A DNA stretch of 8,018 nucleotides from an uncultured Veillonella sp. (GTDB taxonomy: Bacteria; Bacillota; Negativicutes; Veillonellales; Veillonellaceae): positions 1 through 8,018 of the forward strand of contig CAAFUD010000016.1 in NCBI GenBank assembly GCA_900766125.1, read 5' to 3'. A model generated the notes under the pieces. It was not told the origin of the DNA. It did not search any database and saw nothing but the letters and a program-made list of their open reading frames with translations. Positions 1 to 5,600 of the stretch are shown piece after piece (positions within the stretch are counted from its first letter, which is position 1; every line of letters starts with the position of its first letter). The position numbers and the translations under genes were made by a program.

Positions 1-593
1 TGAGATGGTGGCAAGAATGTGTTGAGTTCATTCTTGTGAGTTACCTCTGTATTTGTAGTAGACGCTAATTGGGCGCGTTGAGGGGCGATGAAGATTTCGT
101 CCTTTGTAATTTTTACATCGTTCAATAATAATTTGAATACTTGAGGTTTTACAAAGATAGTACCATCTACCTTGCGAGCTGCAGGTAAGAAGGATTCGGA
201 AGTATCAAGATTGATGATTTTTAATTTACCATGACGTACAACTTCTGCAGAATCTGGTTGGATTGCTAGTGTAGCAATGTTCATGTCCACTAATGCTGTT
301 TTAGTAGGCTCATCCCATGCCACTTTATAGCCCAATGCTTCAGATACTTGGCGTAATGCTACGAGTGGCTGACCATCTACATAGATTACATTTTGTTGAC
401 CGTTGATAGGTTCAACCACTTTACCATCTATATTGATATGATGAGCAGTTGTAACAGATGCCGGTTTTTCAAGGTTCATAGCTGGACCTGGATTCTCCAT
501 GCCAATAGCCGCTTGTGCAGGTTGTGCCGTGCCAAATGTGAAAGCTAATGCACCTACAGCGATGCTAGATAAAATAAGCTGTTTTAATTTCAT
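1..593 (-). CDS. Secreted copper-amine-oxidase N-terminal-like domain protein (3' end cut by window edge)
   Basis: The frame reads from ATG at 593-591 to the left edge without a stop (197 complete codons), so the C-terminus is missing. The start is set by GGAGG at 604-600, 6 nt upstream, and by a clear Sec signal peptide: MKLK, a hydrophobic core at about residues 6-20, and an AQA|A cleavage site near residues 26-29. Residues about 52-104 match the copper amine oxidase N-terminal domain (Cu_amine_oxidN1 type): an 'INIDGKVV' strand, then 'PLVALRQVSEALGYKVAWD', then a 'TKTALVDM' strand. Residues about 105-171 look like the second half of the same fold ('LPAARKVDGTIFVKPQVF'). In Firmicutes such domains occur on secreted or surface proteins and are not oxidases. 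No catalytic amine oxidase domain is visible here. The protein is probably periplasmic or envelope-associated, but its role is unknown. It is divergently oriented to the TPS operon, and no functional link is evident. Confidence 0.85.
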   Translation of the reverse strand, partial: MKLKQLILSSIAVGALAFTFGTAQPAQAAIGMENPGPAMNLEKPASVTTAHHINIDGKVVEPINGQQNVIYVDGQPLVALRQVSEALGYKVAWDEPTKTALVDMNIATLAIQPDSAEVVRHGKLKIINLDTSESFLPAARKVDGTIFVKPQVFKLLLNDVKITKDEIFIAPQRAQLASTTNTEVTHKNELNTFLPPS

Positions 594-661
594 AAGTGAC
601 CTCCATAAGGTATTATATCGTTCTGAATAAACTAACATTACCAAATGTATATGAATATTTT

Positions 662-689
662 ATTATAAATTTTAATTTTACACAATCAA
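662..689 (-). promoter_or_regulatory. Predicted sigma70-type promoter of the minus-strand secreted protein gene
   Basis: Read on the minus strand, TTGATT (689-684) is followed after 16 nt by a perfect TATAAT (667-662). This would start transcription near 655 and give a leader of about 60 nt before the ATG at 593. A second TATAAT lies at 617-612, but it has no good -35 and is almost on top of the Shine-Dalgarno. The upstream promoter is therefore the better choice. Predicted from sequence only. Confidence 0.55.
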
Positions 690-756
690 AAGGAGGGCGT
701 ATTGCACTCATTATTTAATAGTTTTTAATTAAATAATATTTAAAATAATTTTATAC

Positions 757-786
757 TTTACAAAAAAACTTTAATTATGTTATTCT
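757..786 (+). promoter_or_regulatory. Possible sigma70-type promoter of the tpsB-tpsA operon
   Basis: TTTACA (757-762, 5 of 6 to TTGACA) is followed after 18 nt by TATTCT (781-786, 4 of 6 to TATAAT). The spacer contains a run of seven A at 762-768 (its first A is the last base of the -35). Transcription would begin near 793, leaving a leader of about 60 nt that includes two TCATGA palindromes. A TATACT at 752-757 is an alternative -10 but lacks a convincing -35. The region is so AT-rich that chance matches are expected. Confidence 0.35.
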
Positions 787-799
787 GATGATACGTATT

Positions 800-816
800 T
801 CATGAATTTGTCATGA
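800..816. promoter_or_regulatory. Pair of TCATGA palindromes, possible operator
   Basis: The self-complementary hexamer TCATGA occurs at 800-805 and again at 811-816, start to start 11 bp, about one helical turn. The pair lies just downstream of the predicted -10 and 36 bp before the tpsB start. Such a layout could be a dimeric repressor site, or a small RNA hairpin with a 5-nt loop. No regulator is identified, and chance is possible. Confidence 0.25.
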
Positions 817-851
817 TTGGTGTTGTTAGAGTATGTTTATAGGAGAGTTTT

Positions 852-2549
852 GTGAATATAAAACGCTTAGTTCTTCTGAGTTTAGGTGTATATAGTCTGT
901 CTATGCCTTTAATGGCACAGGCTGCTGATCCAGTTATACCTATGGCTCAACAAGAGCAATTACAACAAGACCGAGACACTCAACGAGAACGTAATCTTCG
1001 CCTCGATGCGGAACGCGTAGGAACCGTTGTCAGTGAGCCGGCACTTATAGACGTACCTTCAGATAAGAATGGTACGTCTTTTTATATTAAACAAATACAG
1101 TTAGATGGTGTGCCTAAAGAATTATCGTTTCTAAATAAGATTGCTCGTAAGCATGAGCAAAAACATGTGACTGTATCAGATATTACTAATATTCGTAATG
1201 CCTTTCAACGTAAATTATTAGACAAAGGCTTTGTTACCTCTCAGGTATATATTCCAGAACAAAATTTAAATGCTGGGACTCTACAATTTATGGTTATGCC
1301 TGGTCGAGTGGAAGATATTAGGTATAGTACTTCTTCAGCACATGGTCCTTGGCGTACTGCATTTTCTGTGCGTCCTGGAGATATCCTTAATATCCGAGAT
1401 GTAGAACAAGGTCTCGAACAGATGAAACGTGTGTCATCTCAATCGGTGACTATGCAGTTACTTCCAGGTACATCTGTTGGTACTTCTATTATTGAACTAA
1501 CAATTAAACAAGATAAACCAGTACATGGATCGATTAGCATCGATAATAGTGGTCTAGAGTCTACAGGGGTATATCAAGGTAGTTTTACATCATCTTTTGA
1601 CCAAGTTTTTAGAGCTAATGATACCTTTACTATGTCGTTGTCAGGTGACCTTAGTGGTGCGGGTAGTATAAAAGGAACTCGTGCAGCTAGTCTCAATTAC
1701 GTAATACCTCATGGAAAAGATACGTTTAGTTTAAGCTTTTCTAAATCAAGATATCATCAAACCATTCAATCTAATCCTTATGATTTCACATACGGTGGTA
1801 AGTCCACTACTATGAAGGCAAAATGGGATCATGTTTGGTCGCGTACACAACGTGAAAAACGTGCCTTTGATATTTCTATTAGCACACGGCATAATCATCG
1901 ATTTATTAATGATATGGAAATACCTGTGCAAGCATTACGTACCACTTCAATGGAGTTTGGAGTTTCTAATCGTAAATATATTGGGAATGCTACGCTGTAT
2001 TCTCGTTTGGGATTCCAATGGGGGATAGGTGCACTTGGCGCACAACCTGAACATAAGGCCTCTGTTGCCATGGGCGGGCCCACATCTAGATATCATATGT
2101 GGCTTGTAGATGTAGATTATCGAAAACCATTTATTATGGGTCATCGACCTGCATCCTTTACGTCTTCGTTCCATGGACAGTGGGTTCAAGGAGGTAAAAG
2201 AGTATATAGTGTAGATACTATCAATATAGGTAATCGATATAGTATCTATGGCTTCGATGGCGAATATACGCTTATGGGCGATAGTGGTTGGTATGTACGT
2301 AATGAAGTATCATCTGTTATTCCTCGCCTTAATACAGAAGTATATCTTGGTCTTGATGTTGGGGCTGTATATGGTAAAAGTACAGAAGCTCTAGTCGGCA
2401 AAACAATTGCAGGCACTGCGCTTGGTGTACGAGGTAACTATGCATCCGGTTTATTGTTCGATGCATTTGTTAGTACCCCTTTATATAAACTGCAAGGATA
2501 TCATACGAAAAAGTTTTATAGCGGATTTACTATAGGGTACAGATTCTAA
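852..2549 (+). CDS. TpsB outer-membrane transporter of a two-partner secretion system (ShlB/FhaC/CdiB family)
   Basis: A complete 565-residue protein, normal length for this family. It starts at GTG, fixed by AGGAG at 841-845 (6-nt spacing) and by an immediate signal peptide (NIKR, hydrophobic core, AQA|AD cleavage near residue 24). A Gln/Arg-rich stretch (about 30-57) fits the plug helix and linker. Residues about 77-155 are a POTRA domain of the ShlB type, with 'KGFVTSQVYIPEQNL' and 'VMPGRVEDI'. A second POTRA follows, to about 220. The rest is the 16-strand-type barrel, ending in an aromatic C-terminus (GYRF) as in outer-membrane proteins. The loop-6 motif reads SIYGFDGE (464-471), with Tyr466 where the family normally has Arg (VRGF/VRGY). 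The 'LDVG' Asp motif later in the barrel is kept. Its role is to bind the TPS domain of the partner exoprotein in the periplasm and pass it across the outer membrane. The exoprotein gene lies 75 bp downstream on the same strand, so the two are probably one operon. ShlB/FhaC-family identity is very likely; naming it cdiB would require proof that the partner is a toxin. Confidence 0.95.
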   Translation: MNIKRLVLLSLGVYSLSMPLMAQAADPVIPMAQQEQLQQDRDTQRERNLRLDAERVGTVVSEPALIDVPSDKNGTSFYIKQIQLDGVPKELSFLNKIARKHEQKHVTVSDITNIRNAFQRKLLDKGFVTSQVYIPEQNLNAGTLQFMVMPGRVEDIRYSTSSAHGPWRTAFSVRPGDILNIRDVEQGLEQMKRVSSQSVTMQLLPGTSVGTSIIELTIKQDKPVHGSISIDNSGLESTGVYQGSFTSSFDQVFRANDTFTMSLSGDLSGAGSIKGTRAASLNYVIPHGKDTFSLSFSKSRYHQTIQSNPYDFTYGGKSTTMKAKWDHVWSRTQREKRAFDISISTRHNHRFINDMEIPVQALRTTSMEFGVSNRKYIGNATLYSRLGFQWGIGALGAQPEHKASVAMGGPTSRYHMWLVDVDYRKPFIMGHRPASFTSSFHGQWVQGGKRVYSVDTINIGNRYSIYGFDGEYTLMGDSGWYVRNEVSSVIPRLNTEVYLGLDVGAVYGKSTEALVGKTIAGTALGVRGNYASGLLFDAFVSTPLYKLQGYHTKKFYSGFTIGYRF

Positions 2550-2574
2550 TCTCAATATAATTATGACTATATAT

Positions 2575-2604
2575 GTGTTGAACTAGCATGTGTTGAGCTA
2601 GTAT
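2575..2604 (+). repeat. Imperfect 15-bp tandem repeat in the tpsB-tpsA gap
   Basis: GTGTTGAACTAGCAT (2575-2589) is directly followed by GTGTTGAGCTAGTAT (2590-2604), 13 of 15 identical. The two halves also allow a 6-bp stem, ACTAGC (2582-2587) with GCTAGT (2597-2602), with a 9-nt loop. This lies 10 nt before the Shine-Dalgarno GGAG of the exoprotein gene (2615-2618). The stem is too weak and lacks the U-run of an intrinsic terminator. It may be a duplication scar or may tune translation. Confidence 0.6.
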
Positions 2605-2624
2605 TTATATAATTGGAGAGTTGT

Positions 2625-5600
2625 ATGTGTAAAACAAATCAAGAACGACGTACGCTAGGACGAAAGATAATATCTTGGCTAACCTTTGGTGTATTTGTAG
2701 CATCTCAATCGATGGTGTTGGCAGCACCAATTATGCCAGATAATAATGCTGTTATTACTGAACGACCGTTAGTACAGGAAACAGCTAATCAGATTCCACT
2801 AGTTAACGTGACTGCACCTACTAATGGTGGCGTCTCTATGAATAAATATGATCAATTTAATGTAGAGAAACAAGGGACTATTTTAAATAACTCATATGTA
2901 ACGAGTAAAACAGAACTTGCTGGCTATGTACAGGGTAATAGTAACATGGTGAATGGTACTGCAAAGGTTATCGTAAACCAAGTTACATCAGATGCACCGA
3001 CATCTATGAATGGTTATTTAGAAGTGGCGGGGCAAAAGGCATCCGTTGTAGTTGCTAACCCTAACGGAATTACCGTTAATGGTGGGGGCTTCCTTAATAC
3101 GGAGCATGCTGTGTTGACTACAGGTAGAACAGAATTAGATGGTGCTGGCAACTTACAAAATTACCGTGTAGAACAAGGAAAAGTCTCTATTGAAGGTAAA
3201 GGCCTTGATGGGAAAAGTGCTGATTCTGTGTCTATATTGGCACGAACTATTGATGTAAATGCAGGTGTTTGGGCAAATAAACTCAATACTCGTACCGGAC
3301 AAAATAATATTGACGCCAAGAATTTAAAGGCTACAGCTTTAGACTTGTCGGCTACTGAAACAAAGCCGACGATTGGCTTAGATGTGGCTACAGTTGGAGG
3401 GATGTATGCGAATCATATTACTATGGTCGGTACTGAAGCTGGTGTAGGTGTTAATCTTAATGGTGTAGTTGCAGGGACTCAATCTGTTTCAGTAGATGCT
3501 AATGGTCATCTATCTGTTAATGGTACGCTTCAATCGGATACAAGTCTCGTGGCTAAAGCAAACTCTATACAGAATACAAAGACAATTGCTTCTGGTGGAG
3601 ACTTGGGTTTAGAAACAAAAGAGTTAACTAATACAGGGCATATTACATCCGCTAAAAATGGACATGTTAAGGTAGAAGAAACCTTAACTAACAATAATAC
3701 AATAGCCGCTGGTGCTAATACTCAAGGCGCTCTGACCGGTAATGGTTCCTTGTCTATTGAGGCAGGTACTGTTCGTAATACTGATGCAGTGATTGTATCT
3801 GGTGGTACTACAACAATTAATAGTAAAGAAGTACATAATATAGAGAATGGTCGCATTTATGGTGGAAAAGTAGCGATACAAACTAAGGTGCTCGAAAATC
3901 GTAAGAATGTAGCGCTAGAATCCAAATTAGATGCTGCTATGGCAGATATGAAGGCTGCAGAAGATAAGCTTGAAGTAGCCTATGCTGTAGATACTACAGC
4001 TTTTACATCAAAAACTGAACAAGATGAATATTTGAACCGAATCAAAGAACTATCTCAAGTATATGATGAAAAACTTAAAGCTGTTAAGTTAGTACAAGAG
4101 GAATTATCTGCTCATAAAGGAAGTACTATTGCAGGTCGAGAAGATGTAACTATTGAGGCGGATTCTATCTTGAATAGAGAAAAATCTCTTATATATAGTG
4201 GTGGTACTATGACATTGGATGGCCGCGATACCTTGCACAATATTGGTGGTACTATTGAGGGGTTAGGAAAAGGTGTCATTCGAAGTAAAGACTATCAAAA
4301 TAAGAACTCTTCCTTTACCGCAAAACGAGTTAGTCCTGAAATTGACAAGGGACTTTCTGGTGCAAGTAATGATGCTATGCTTACAGAGCAAGAAGATCAA
4401 ATCTTGATTACAGATAAAAACCATAGTGAGCGTGGTCAGGCTTTTAAAAAGTCTGAGTTTAGCTCTTTAGATAGTGGTTATGGTGCAATCCATAATCGTG
4501 GTAATACTGCTCCGATGCCGATATATGATGCTGCAGAATATGTTACTGTAGAACAAATTACACCTGAAGAAAAAGCGGCTGGCGAAGAACCAATTCCGGC
4601 AGAATATATTGGTACACAAGTACCATCATATGCCTATGATGACCCTATTTTTAAGGAATTCGGTATTACATCTATGACGACAGAGCGTCCTCAAGTAGCA
4701 AGTCCTGAACAAGAGGCATGGGATGCACAGTTTAAGCCTATTTTGGCATCATTAAATGATAAAATTAAAGCTCATAATGCAAAGGCTAAATTACATAACC
4801 AAAAAATTTCTGGTGTGGCTAATGAAAAAATAGATGAATATACTATTATTCGAACAAAAACGATGACCTCTAAAGAAGAGGTGAAAAATAGTACACCAGG
4901 TGTTGTGCGCTTTGGTGGGGATTTGTCATTCACCGGAAATGGTACTAATGAAAATAGTCAAATGGTTGTAGGTGGTACATTAACTACTACGGGTGCTATT
5001 GATCAAGTAGCAAAAGAAAATCAAGAAGTGACTAATACATTTGGTACTACAGAAGCTTCGTATACCTATAAAAGAAGATGGCCACATAAATCTAGACGAA
5101 GAGGTTATAAGGGGCAAGTATTTATGACTCCACAAGTGAATAAAGAAAATCCAATATCACTTGGGGTGGCTAAGAAAGAAGATAAAAATGGTAAGGCAAA
5201 AGGCGAAGTAGGGGCTAATCACCGTAAAGAGGTACAAGACTTCTTAAATCCATTTGCACAAGATAGCAGAAATGATGCATCTAAACCAACAGCAGGAACT
5301 AATATTTTGTCATTGCCTACAGAATCTTTGTATAGAATACATCCTGAAAGCACTGCTAACTATGTAGTTGAAACAGATCCACAATTTACGAATAAAAAGG
5401 CTTTTTTATCATCCGATTATATGTATAAAGAGATGAAAACAAAGCCTGAAAATATTGAAAAACGACTAGGTGATGGTTTGTATGAGCAGACCTTAGTTAG
5501 ACATCAGATTGTATCTGGAACAGGGTATAGATTCCTTGATGGGTATACAGATGACGAAAGTCAATTTAAAGCGCTCATGGATTCCGGTATTGCCTATGCT

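Noticed and set aside
612..617. Second TATAAT on the minus strand as the promoter of the left-hand gene
   Set aside because: No acceptable -35 at 16-18 nt, and the start would fall on the Shine-Dalgarno. The promoter at 662-689 is better.
762..768. A7 run in the predicted promoter spacer as a phase-variation switch
   Set aside because: Seven A is short and common in such AT-rich DNA; no evidence of length variation.
1746..2189. Several overlapping minus-strand and one plus-strand open frames of 61-80 codons inside the transporter gene
   Set aside because: They lie wholly within a well-supported TpsB frame, have no ribosome-binding site I can support, and encode no recognisable protein.
2582..2602. 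Hairpin in the tpsB-tpsA gap as an intrinsic terminator
   Set aside because: The stem is only 6 bp with no following T-run.
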